Origin: Paratinospora sagittata
Lineage: Eukaryota; Streptophyta; Magnoliopsida; Ranunculales; Menispermaceae
Direction of reading: 5' to 3'
Length of the DNA stretch: 64,000 nt
NCBI GenBank assembly: GCA_035771175.1
Contig: CM069595.1
Location: 139,001 to 203,000, forward strand
Shown: in pieces, positions 23,405 through 36,200 of the stretch
Layout of the letters: every line of letters starts with the position of its first letter
Numbering within the stretch: the first letter of the stretch is position 1
The notes under the pieces: model-generated
The model's database searches: none
The model's input: only the letters and a program-made list of their open reading frames with translations
What the model was told of the DNA's origin: nothing
Program-made: the position numbers and the translations under genes

Positions 23405-23557
23405 GATAAGATACATTTTTGTCAGGGATCTTTAACAGATTCTTTGAAGTATAGCCATCTTCAGAAAGGAATTACATGAGCATAAGATACACTTTTGTCA
23501 GAGATCTTTAACAGATTTCTTGAAGTTTAACCATGTTCGGAAAGGAATTACACGAGC
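23405..23557. repeat. Tandem duplication of about 77 bp
   Basis: Two copies follow head to tail: ATAAGATACATTTTTGTCAG with AGATTCTTTGAAGTATAGCC, then ATAAGATACACTTTTGTCAG with AGATTTCTTGAAGTTTAACC. Both end in GGAATTACA(T/C)GAGCA. The duplication lies near the FEN1 3' end. Confidence 0.85.
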
Positions 23558-24234
23558 ACTACAGGGTGCACATACCACAGTAAGCAACAAATATTGAAAT
23601 TACATTGATAACAACCACTGCAGCACTTGGAGAAAAATATTGTCAAGCTTCCAAGAAAAATAGGAAGTGAAAATAAAATTACATTCAGACTACTTTTAGA
23701 CAACACCATTTGCTAGGATTTCAAGATTCATTGCAAGAGAGGAGTTTGGTTCTTGATGAAAAGATGAAACATAATCTCCTAGCTAAATGACTAGTTTGAA
23801 ACCAAGTTTAACATCAGACTTCAGTTGCTGCATCATAGAGAATAAGCAATTAAGAAAGCTTTATTTTATCAGTGCAGGTGAAGACTAAAATTTTCAAGTA
23901 CGTGGGCTTGCATGCCTTTGACAACTGCTTACCCTTTTGCTTGATTAAGTTCCATTTAGAGGAAATACATACAGTAGCACATGTGCAATAAAGATACCCA
24001 TTGAGCCCCAGCACAGATGGTGCACATGCATATTGACATACAACTGTACAAATAACTGTGATATATAGGCAGAAGAACAAGGTAAAGGTTCAATCCATAG
24101 CACACACTAATTCATATGCACTACTAGAGATGGTAACTTTTAAGTTTTTAGTGGCAAGACTTCATATAATCATATCTGTCAGCAAGTGCAAGGATAGAAA
24201 AAAACAGATGCTTAGAAAGTCTAAGTAGTAGTAC

Positions 24235-27200
24235 CTTCTGCCTAACAGGAAACGATGTGCAGGCCATGGGCTTAAAGAAGGCTTCTACTCTGAAAGATCA
24301 TATTGACAATTTGGCATCATAAAAAATAACAAGGAACTTACCAGAACTTGTTTCATGCATATAGCAGCACTCACCGGCCTACAAAAGACCTGTTTTTGGC
24401 CACTTTTAGCTTCTTGAGAGCCTATTGAAAACAGAATAAGATAAATGGCATGATCTTTCATGAGAAAATAAAATAGCACAACAGAAGGCATTCCTAAGAG
24501 TCATATAACAAAGAATAGATTGGCATGCCTTTGCAACTCGGTCATGATTGAACCCATTGTCATTCACCAAAAAGGCTACAAGCCCCTAAGATGTAAAAAT
24601 GAAGATCATCATTGTCAAAATTTCAAAAAGAAGGAAGTTTTTGGAGAAATTAAATATCAAAACCTCCTCATCTGCGGTGGTCCACTTAATTTCTGGTAGC
24701 TGATCACTAGCCAAGACTAAAGGTTCTTTAAAAATATGTCGTGCTTCACGATATGGCCAAGTCATGGGTATTTGATACCTGTCAAGGTAGCACAAACAAT
24801 GTGGAAGATGAAAGAGGATGAGCAGAAACTCAGCTAGTTTACACACCCAAATATGAAATGGTAACTCAAAATAGTCTGAATCATCTGCAAAGTAAAAACA
24901 TGAATTATACATATTGTGGTATGATTAAAGCCTATTACTAAGAATATGGACAGGAGCCAGCGAGCACAAATTGTTAGACAAAATTGGTCAGCACTCTCAC
25001 TAGTTGTAAAAATGATATGAAACAGGCAGTCAAAAGGAATAGTGCTATGGAAGTTTTCAAGAAAACTATTATTTTGCTTTGTTTCAGAGTATTTGTATCG
25101 ACATTCAAGCTCAAATTTTCTTTACTAGTAAACCTGCATTTTATGAACAGACCAAGTGCATAAAGTAGATTGTCATTTTATTGGTGATCTACGGATGACT
25201 AAGAAGATTGTTATACCATTATATTCAGCTCGACAATCATCTGTGCAATATTTAACCAAAACCTCTAGCCTGTTTGGTCTGTATCCTCTGGTTAAGGGGG
25301 GGTGCTAAAGCTTAGGAATAGGAGTGGAGAGGACATTTTTATTTGTGTTTATTTATACATTTGTGGTGTATCATAAACATATATTTATAAAAGTATAAAT
25401 ATAAGGAGAAGTGAACCATCCATATAAGGTGAGGCAAACCATCTCTCTTAGTCCTTCCCTCTCTTACCTCTGTTTTTTCCTTGAATATATAATCCCAAGC
25501 TGCTACAAATCTATCAGGTATCTATGTACGAATTCAAGCTATGAAATATAAGTTATTTATTTTGAATAGGAAGGGAATTTTCATCCTCAGTCTATCTACA
25601 CTTGCCGTTAGACAGAACTGTTCAAAGATGAGAAGTACCTTTCTTTGTTTACGAGCATTGCTGGGTGGATGCTTTCTTCAATCAAATTCTAACTCCATAT
25701 GCAACATCATAGACTATATTAAAACTGACATCCAAAAGTATGACAATTGCAAGCAGCAATCAATCAAAGATGAGCAGTTTTTCTTTTTCTTTTTTTTCCT
25801 TTTTTTTTTAAGAAAAATGATACGAACCCATTTATTTGTAAACTAAAAATGTAAATAGAGAGAAATGAGATAGATGATTGATTTTTTTGAAGGAACCATA
25901 ACCTTCAAATAGGTTCTTCAAGGGAACCCAACCTCCCAATAGATCAAACAATAATCTTGCCAATAATCTTCTCCTCCCCATTTTCATTGATTCGCTCTTT
26001 TAAATAGAAAACTACAGCAACTAAAATCGTATAAACTAGGCACAAACCACCCATATTCTACAAAGAGATCATAACCGCAATAAACTACCCCAACTACACT
26101 AACTTATTTAACTAATTAAGTAATTAGTAAATTACATAAAACACTAAAAAATAATAAAAATTGTGATCGTAACAAAAAAAAACTTCACCAGAAATGTAAA
26201 TAAATTCATGTTTGTCCCTCCAGTTTTACAAAGCTACTTGCACATACATGGTTCAGCAAGCACCCCTTCTAGAATCAATTCCAAAAATAAAGAAATAAAT
26301 TGTGTGAACAAATGATGAAATGCAAGCATGAACATTGAGGTGCTGATAAGAAGAAAAAGTTTCAACTGAAAAGATGAGAAGTACCTTTCTTTGTTTAAGT
26401 TCTCCAATATATTTTCTATAGAACCATGTAGGCGGATGAGTTTTAAAGCAGTCTGTCCCCCAATACCTGATGCACAATATATGGAATATATAAATAAAAA
26501 AATGCATTTTAAATTATATAAATCCTTCAATCCAAGACCTCTTGTAGAAAACATGCAAAATTCCCATGTCCTTTTTTTTTTTACAAGAAACAGAATTTGT
26601 ATTGTATTAACTATGAATGTACATCAAAATTACAATTGGACACGTAGTCCAAAACAAGTATAAAAAACCATCCAAAATGGGATTCCATCCCCTCAACCAA
26701 TCCCCCAAAGAATAACCACTAGCTAAGCTTACTAGCACTAATCCAAAGAGAAGCCAAAAAAGGGAATTTTTCCAAACAACCCCCATTTCCTTTTCCCATG
26801 TCCTTAAAATCCCTATCATCTCATTTGTGACATTAAACTTCCCTCAAAGATGTTTTTTACATGAAGTTGTTGCAAAGAAGAGCAAAATCTGTAGAATTTA
26901 TTTCCTTCTAGGAATTATGATAATTTTAGTTGTCAGTTTATTTAGCAGTTACTAAAATTGTAATTATTGTTATATGTATGCATAGCCCTGTATGTCTATA
27001 TATGTAGAATTATAGAGAGATTTATGTTTGAGGATCTGTTAGCAATATTAGGGGCTAATATCAAGGAGATCTATAGCTAACAGATCAGTTTTTTCTTATC
27101 CCATGATTTTAGGAGATTTGGTAGTCTGTTACCAAATCTGTAGATATAAGTTTCCTATTTTATAGCTTTCAGGTTTAGGTAGTTCTGATTTCCTTTCTAG

Positions 27201-30200
27201 ATTAGCTGTAAATATCCCTAAAATAGATGAGCATTATCATCTATATAAAGAGGGGCCTGTAACCTTCTTTTCGCAATAGTGAAATATTACTCTTTCCTTC
27301 CACAAACAAGATGGTATCAGAGCAATCTCTGAACCCTAATTCCCTCATATGACCAAATACGGGAAACGTGATTCAAGAGCTACCGTTTCCCAAATCACCT
27401 CCAATCAGGAAGCCATGGCTTCCAACAATGATAGTAACCTCATGCCCATTACAGGACACAAACTGAATGGGAACAACTATCTCCAATGGTCCCATTCCGT
27501 AATGATGTTCATATGCGGAAAGGGCAAAGATGATTATCTCACCGGAGATGCTGCCAAACCAAACAAGACGGATGAAAAGTTCAAAGTATGGAATGTTGAG
27601 CATAATATGGTCATGTCATGGCTCATTAATTCCATGACAAATGACATTGGAGAAAACTTTCTTCTCTATGGAACAGCAAAAGAGATTTGGGATGCTGCCA
27701 AGGAAATATATTCTAACAATGAGAATACATCGGAATTATTCGAGGTGGAAAGTGTTCTTCATGACTTCCGCCAAGGAGAATTAACGGTGACTCAATACTT
27801 CAACACTCTCAATCGGTATTGGCAGTAGCTAGACTTATTCGAGGAACACAATTGGAGTTGTCCGAATGATGGAATCAAGTATAGACAAATAATTGAACGG
27901 AAAAGAATATACAAATTTCTGATTGGATTAAATAAGAACCTTGATGAAGTACGAGGAAGAATTTTAGGATCCAAACCACTACCAAATATCCAAGAAGTTT
28001 TTTCAGAAGTTCGGAGAGAGGAAAGTCGAAAGAAGATCATGATGGGATCTCAAGATTCTGTGACAAATCCTGAGAGTTCAACACTTGTGGAGAGAGGGAA
28101 TCCATCCAACAACAACGATCACAGACCAAAGAAAGGGCGACCATGGTGTGATCATTGTCGACGTCCTGGTCACACCAAGGACAACTGCTGGAAGATTCAC
28201 GGCAAACCAGCAAACTGGAGACCTTCCCGGTTTGCCAATGACAAAGAAGGACGAGGACACCTTGCTTCCATGGATGAACAACTTCCACCCGAACCAACTC
28301 CCTTCAGCAAGGAACAGATAGAGATCTTGCAGAAAATGTTCAGCCAATCCTTGCCTGCACCAGCTCCCACTGTGGTTGGTACCGGATCCCTGACACAAAA
28401 AAGTAATTTTTTAAGTGCTCTAAATGCTAACAAGGAGAGGCTCAGTCCATGGATTATAGACTCAGGAGCTTCTGATCATATGACTGGAGATGAGAAGTTG
28501 TTTTCAACTTACACCCCATGCTATAAAAATTTAACTGTGCGAATAGCTGATGGGTCACTCTCAAAGGTGGCTGGTACAGGCTCGGTTCAAATTTCAGAGA
28601 ACATCACTCTTGATTCTGTTCTACTTGTACCAAAATTAAATTGCAATTTACTGTCCATTAGTAAACTCACTCGAGATCTCAACTGTGTTATTAAATTTGG
28701 CTCAAATTTGTGTGAATTTCAGGTCTTGGACTCGGGGAAGACGATTGGCAGTGCTAAGATGTGTTCGGGGATCTATCTTCTAGAGGTTAATGATCCTCCT
28801 CAAGAAGCAATTCATCAATCAGATTGTTCAGTGTCTAGAAGTCTTGTTTCTTTGTCTGTGAGTCAGTCTAATAATGATAGTGCAATTATGTTATGGCACT
28901 ATAGGTTAGGTCATCCAAATTTCTTGTATCTTGAGAAGTTATTTCCTTCATTATTCCATAATAAAAATCCAAATAAATTTCAATGTGAGATCTGTCAATT
29001 CTCTAAACATATTCGCAATTCTTATCCTAACAGATCCTACAAAGCATCTCAACCTTTTTCCATGATTCATAGTGATACATGTGGCCCTTCTAGGATAAAA
29101 AAATGTTACTGGTTCTCGCTGGTTCATTTCATTTATTGATGATCACACTAGACTCACATGGGTATTCCTCATGAAAGAAAAATCCGAGGCAAACCAGATC
29201 TTCAAAACCTTCAATACCATGATCCAAACACAATTCCAAGCAAAAATTCAAATTCTGAAAACTGACAATGCCAAAGAGTATTTCAATTCCAACCTTAATG
29301 ATTATCTCATGAGTCATGGTATTGTTCACCAAAGTTCTTGTGTTAACACTCCTCAGCAAAATGGTATTGCCGAAAGAAAAAACTGGCATCTTCTTGATGT
29401 GGCTCGGTCTCTTATGTTCTCTACCCATGTACCGAAATATTTCTGGGGTGAAGCCATCCTTACTGTTGCATACCTCATAAATAGGATGTCATCTCGGATT
29501 CTTAACTTCCAGACTCCCTGTCAAATTCTCCTTCAGTCCTTTCCCACTACTCGTCTCATCTCCACCATCCCATTCAAAGTTTTCGGGTGTTCAGCTTTTG
29601 TCCATGTCCATCAACAACACCAGGACAAACTTGATCCCATAGCTCATAAATGTATTTTCCTTGGGTACTCTCCAACTCAAAAAGGATAAAAATGCTACTC
29701 ACCGGTCACTAAACAATTCTATCACTCCATGGATGTCACCTTCTTTGAGCAACAACCTTATTTCCCCAAATCTGATATTCAGGGGGAGACAAATTTTATC
29801 CTAGAATATCAGCTTTGGGATATTGAAGAATCACCTCATGTCTCTCCTAATTCTGACCAAACCTGCCCATCACTAAATCATGAATCACTTCCTCCTCAAA
29901 ATCTCTCCCTTGAGTCTTCTTACTTCCTAGAACCTCCTACTCAAGATCAAGCCAACAATCCACCTCAAAATCTGGACACTATTCAATCAACAAAGAGTGA
30001 TGAATTGATTACCTACTCAAGGAGGAGAAAGAACCAAAAGGAGATGGAACAACAAGCATCTCTTGAGCAAACCCAAGAGTCTGACTCAAGTCCTAGACCA
30101 AGTGAAGATCCACCAGGTAACACTAATCCTGAAACTAATGATGACAGTGGCCTTCCTATTGTTGTGAGAAAAGGGGTAAGATCGTGCACAAAACATCTGA

Positions 30201-33200
30201 TATACACATTTGTGTCATATGAAGGATTGTCACCAAAGTTCAAAGCTTTTGTTGCCAACCTCGACAACATCCAAGTTCCTAATAATATACAAGAAGCTCT
30301 CGGCTCACCAGAATGGAAATCAGCAGTGTATGAAGAAATTCATGCACTAGAGAAAAATGGAACTTGGGAAATCTCTGACTTACCAACCGAGAAATGCCCA
30401 GTAGGCTGCAAATGGATCTTCACAGTAAAATATAATGAAGATGGGAGTGTTAATCGATTCAAGGCACGGCTGGTTGCAAAGGGATTCACCCAATCATATG
30501 GAATCGATTATGAGAAGATATTTGCTCCTGTAGCCAAGTTAAACACAGTTCGGGTTTTATTATCTTTGGCTGCAAACCTTGACTGGCCTCTCCACCAACT
30601 AGATGTCAAGAATGCCTTTCTAAATGGGGACCTAACTGAAGAAGTGTACATGGAAATTCCCCCCGGATTTGAGACACAAACTACATGCAACAAGGTTTGT
30701 AAACTTAGGAGATCTCTATATGGGCTCAAGCAATCTCCAAGAGCTTGGTTTGAAAGATTCACAAAGGTAATGAAGAAGCATGGCTACTCTCAATGTCAGA
30801 CGGACCATACACTATTTGTTAAACACTTTTTTGCAGGAAAACTTGTTGTCCTCATAGTGTATGTGGATGACATAATCCTAACAGGAGACTATGAAGAGGA
30901 AATCTGCACCATCAAAAGTTTACTAGCTGCAGAATTTGAAATCAAGGACTTGGGAATCTTAAATATTTCCTAGGTATGGAGATTGCAAGGTCAAGAAAGG
31001 GAATCTCTGTCTCACAGAGAAAATATGTCCTAGATCTCTTAAAAGAGACTGGAATGCTGGGGTGTAAGCCGGCAGATACTCCTATGGATCCAACTATCAA
31101 ACTAGGAGCTAAGGAAAATTGTGCACCCGTGGACAAAGGAAGATACCAAAGATTAGTAGGTAAACTAATATACCTATCTCACACACGACCAGACATTGGA
31201 TTTGCTGTTAGCATGGTAAGTCAGTTCATGAACAATCCAAATGAAGAACACATGGAAGTTGTGTATAGAATCCTGAGATACCTGAAACTAACACCAGGTA
31301 GGGGATTATTTTTTGAGAAGAACCAAAGAAGAGATATTGAAGTGTTCAGCGATGCAGATTGGGCAGGATCAGTACAAGACCGAAGATCAACTTCAGGATA
31401 TTGCACTTTTGTGTGGGGAAATCTGGTAACTTGGAGAAGTAAGAAGCAGTTAGTGGTGTCAAGAAGCAGTGCAGAAGCTGAATTCCGGGCAATGGCACAC
31501 GGTATTTGTGAGGGAATTTGGTTAAAAAGGGTGCTAAAGGAATTAAAAATTTCATATGAAGAACCTATGAAAATGTTCTGTGATAATCAATCAGCAATCA
31601 GCATTGCCAAAAATCCAGTTCATCATGATAGAACAAAACATGTGGAAATTGATCAACACTTTATAAAGGAGAAGATAGAGGAAGGAATAATCAAGATGTT
31701 GTACGTGCCTACATGTCTTCAGACAACAGACATCCTTACCAAGGCTCTACCGAGAAAGGTGTTTGATGATTTGAGTTCCAAGTTGGGGTTAATTAATATT
31801 TACCACCCAGCTTGAGGGGTAGTATAGAATTATAGAGAGATTTATGTTTGAGGATCTGTTAGCAATATTAGGGGCTAATATTGAGGAGATCTACAGCTAA
31901 CAGATCAGTTTTTTCTTATCCCATGATTTTAGGAGATTTGGTAGCCTGTTACCAAATCTGTAGATATAAGTTTCTTGTTTTATAGCTTTCAGTTTTAGGT
32001 AGTTCTGATTTCCTTTCTAGATTAGCTGTAAATATCCCTAAAATAAATGAGCATTATCATCTATATAAAGAGGGGCCTGTAACCTTCTTTTCACGATAGT
32101 GGAATATTACTCTTTCCTTCCACAAACAAGAATATATATGGTGTCCCTCCATTGAGACATCATCACAAATAAGAAATATTCCCTTCTCTTCTCTCGTGGA
32201 CGTAGGCCATAGAGCCGAACCACGTTACGTCTCTGTGTTTTTTTATTATTTTACTTTTACAACATGGTATCAGAGCTTTAGGCTCGTACAACTGGGAATA
32301 TTTTTTTTTTGGCCTTCATCGTCGGAATCTTTTTTGTCGGCCTTCATTGTCGGAACCTTGTTCATTGGCCTTCATCGCAAACACGTTGCTGATTGGTGCG
32401 TTTTCATCGTTGTCGTTGTTGTAACCCAAGTCAGAGTTTTTGGCGCTGTTGTATCGCCATCACAACCCCGGAACCCTACCATTATCGTTGTCGCACCATC
32501 ACCGTTGTTGCATCGGGGATGCTGCTTTGATCCGTCGGTTGTTGTATCGCTGCTCACAGATCACGAAACCCCTTCACGCTTGTACCTGCGTCTTCTTCTA
32601 CATCGTTGCCTGCGTCTTCTTCTTTTAGGTCGTCTTCCTTTCCTTCTTTCTTCTTCCTTCTTCGCCTCCCATCCCCCGTCTCTTTCTGCTCCCGTTTTTC
32701 TCTTTCTCTTCCTCTTCTTCTTTCTTTTTTTTCTTCTTTCTGCATCTTCAGTCAGTTCTTTTTGTGTCTTCTTTCTCTCTTTCCTTATTCTCTCTTTTCT
32801 TCTTTCTTTTTTTTCTTCTTTATGCCCTTTTAAAAAAAAAAAAGAAAGGGCAAATTCCAAAAGAAAAAAAATGTCAGTCATTTCAGAAACTGTGCAAACT
32901 AAAGTAGTTTCCTACACAGAGAAAAGGGAACTACCAAATATTCAAGCAGCATAGAGACTCAATGGGAATAATTACCGAAAGTGGTCTCAGCTGGTGCGTA
33001 CCTTTTTAAAAGGTAAAGAAAAATTGACTCATATTTTGGACACTGGACCAAAACCTAAAGATCCTCAGTTTGCAGGGTGGGATAATGAAGATGCATCAAT
33101 AATGGTATGGATATGGAATTCCATGACGCCAGATATTAGTGATGCGTGCATGTTTCTGACCACTGCCAAAGATATTTGGGATGTCGTTCACTAGACGTAC

Positions 33201-36200
33201 TCTAAGGCCCAGGATGCAGCCCAAGTGTATGAGATCAAGGTGAAAGTTGGAGCAGCAAAACAAGGTAACATGACAGTCACAAAATATGCCAATATACTGA
33301 AAAATCTCTGGCAGGAATTGGAGCATTATAGGTGTATTGAGACTAAATGCTCTGAAGATGTTGTAGTTCTAAAAAACTACATTGAGAAGGATCGGGTCTA
33401 TGATTTTTTGGCTGGACTCAATACAGAGTTTGATCAAGTGGGAGTTAAAACTCTTAGCAAAGAGTTGCCAACGCTAAACGAGACTATCTTTGTTATCCGG
33501 GCTGAAAAGAGCAGAAGAAGTGTTATGCTCATACCTCAGAAGATGAAAGGCTCAGCTATGGTTGCTAATCGGGGAAATGATCAGAAGACAAACACTCCAA
33601 GAGTTGAATCATCAAAGGTTCCAAACTGAGATAACAGGGACAATCTATGGTGTACTTATTGTCAGAAGGCTAGACATACTAGGAAAAAGTGTTAGAAACT
33701 TCATGGCAAGCATTCGACTTACAGTAAAGAATGGGGCTACAAAGGAGGACCACAAAAGACCAGTGGACAAGCACATCTATCTACTGAACAAACAGCTGCA
33801 GACTCTCCGATGCCAGTAGGATTCAACCAAGATGGCATTGAAAGATTAAAATATTTGCTTGGCACACTAAACAAACCCTCAGGTACCTGTTCATTGGCAC
33901 ATTCAAGTAAATTTCCTATTTCTATTGGATTCAAAGTCTCGGATAAGTCTTTTGCTAACTCTTTGGTTATAGATTCTGGTGCTACTTATCACATGACCAA
34001 TTCCCCCAATATATTTCATACCTACAACCCTTATCCTAGTAGTCGAAAAATAGTCATAGCTGATGGATCATTAACCACGGTTGTTAGTATAGGAGATGTT
34101 CACATTAGCCCCACCCTTGCACTCAAAAATGTCCTTCATGTTCCAAAACTTTCAACTAATCTTATCTCTATTCAAAAGCTAACCCATGATCTAAGCTGTA
34201 ATGTGATTTTCTACCCTACTTACTGTGTATTTCAGAATCATGATTTGGGGAAGATGATTGGACGTGCTAAGGAACAGGACGAGTTGTATTACCTTGAGAC
34301 ACCAGTACATCCTATCAAGAGTAACACTTCATTTCTCTCTGAGCGCTATGCTTCTAATAAAGAAAAGATCTGGCTCCATCACCGTCGTCTTGGTCACCCT
34401 TTTTTTCGAACCCTTAAAGTTATGATCCCTTCTTTGTTTAAGTCTTTGGATGTTGACGATTTTCATTGTGAGGTGTGTGAGTTCGCAAAACACAAGCGTA
34501 TCACATTTTCAATTAGTAATGAAAAAAGTTCAGATCCGTTTAATCTCATTCATAGTGATATTTGGGGTCCCTCTCCAATACCTAATGTTTCTGGAGCATG
34601 ATGGTTTGTGTCTTTTATTGATGATTGCACTAGAGTTTCTTGGATATTCTTACTCAAACAGAAATTTGATGTGAGTTTTGTCCTTCACACCTTCCATAGC
34701 ATGATACAGACCTAGTTTGGTGGAAAAATCAAGAAATTTCGATCTGACAATGCAAGAGATTATTTTAATCAAACCTTGACCACTTACTTCCAAAAAGAGG
34801 GGATCCTTCATGAATCATCATGTGTTCACACCCCACAACAAAATGGAGTAGATGAAAGGAAAAACGGTCACTTGCTTGATACAACCCGCGCCTTTTTTAT
34901 TTCAGAATAATGTGCCTAAGTCCTATTGGGGGGAAGTTGTGCTTACTGCAACACACCTTATTAATCGCATACCGTCCCGAATCCTTGGTTTCAAAAGTCT
35001 TATGGAACAACTCTGTCAATTTTACTCTAAGCTCAAAATCTCAAATAATCTTATACCAAAGATATTTGGATGTGTATCCTTTGTCCACGTTCACCACCCC
35101 AACAGGGAGAAGTTGGATCCCAGAGCTCTAAAGTGTATCTTTGTAAGGTACTCCTCCACTCAAAAGGGATATAAATGCTATCATCCACCATCCAAGAATT
35201 TTTTTGTCTATGCCGATGTCACTTTCAGCGAAAATGAGCCCTATTTCTCCGCTCCTTCTCTTCAGGGGAGAGTGCAATCATGGAAGACAAGGATCGGAAC
35301 TCTTTTGAAAACTCTTTTGATCTTTTTAACCCTTTTAATCCTTTTAACCTCCAATCTCTTGCACCTACCGATAACCAAAATTATGAACCTAAGGATCGGA
35401 TGACTGGAAAAACATACTCAAGGAAGAAAGTTGCAGTCCCTGAACCCAAGGTTCGAAACTTTGACTTCACCCTACACTTCGACCTTTAAAAATCGAAATT
35501 AATTCGGGGAAGTTCGAGAAGTCTTGGAGAATTATTGTAAAAATTTGCCAACTTAGAGAAGTTTAAAGAATTTCTATATAGATGTTAAAATATGGACAAA
35601 TACTATTAGAAATGATGAAAACAAACATAAATAGATACTTTTCACATATAAAAGTATAAATATAATGGTTTGAAACATGTGTTTTTACATTAACAATGTT
35701 TAATGCACATCGCACATGTTATGAATTTTATATTATTTACTTGTATCTAACAATTTTTTTCTTTTTTTCAGGTCAAGAGTTTTATGAAGGATTTAAGTTG
35801 AATTCAATATGCTTCAATTTCAAAGTGTTGAGACTTAATAGACCATTTCCTAAAAGGACGAAGCAACATTTTTTTAAATTTAACCGTTATAGTTAGTAGC
35901 TCTCAAAGACTTATCTAAGTTGTAGTATCATTATTTGTATATTGTTTAAAATTAAGATTTATTTAGTTTTCATGAATATTTTTTAACTTAAAAGATTTCA
36001 TGTATATTTAATTGTTTATAAAATCTATAAATTTAAAATTTGATTGTGGTTTTTTTTGTAATAATAGTTTTTGTAATCTGTGGGTCAACTCTGGTTAATA
36101 CTCCGAAGCGTGGATAAGCAGGATAACTAGCACCTTGATATTCAGTCCATTTGGTAGGCTTTACGCCACCATAGTTGTGATCACGGGAATAGTCACTTTG

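Larger units (their letters stand above)
27003..32131 (+). mobile_element. Copia element B, 5129 bp, TSD ATATA
   Basis: The two LTRs are 309 bp each (27003-27311 and 31823-32131) and differ at 12 positions by hand count. The primer-binding site TGGTATCAGAGC directly follows the left LTR (27312-27323). A polypurine stretch TTGAGGGGTAG precedes the right LTR. ATATA lies on both sides (26998-27002 and 32132-32136). Removing the element and one ATATA restores the A LTR sequence TGTCTATATATATGGTG. The LTR ends read TG...AGA with this border; a TG...ACA border would leave no duplication. Confidence 0.95.

Noticed and set aside
32196..32954. 252-codon plus-strand open frame ending in the copia A gag start
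   Set aside because: It begins inside the LTR and spans the primer-binding site and low-complexity leader. Only the last 28 codons correspond to gag.
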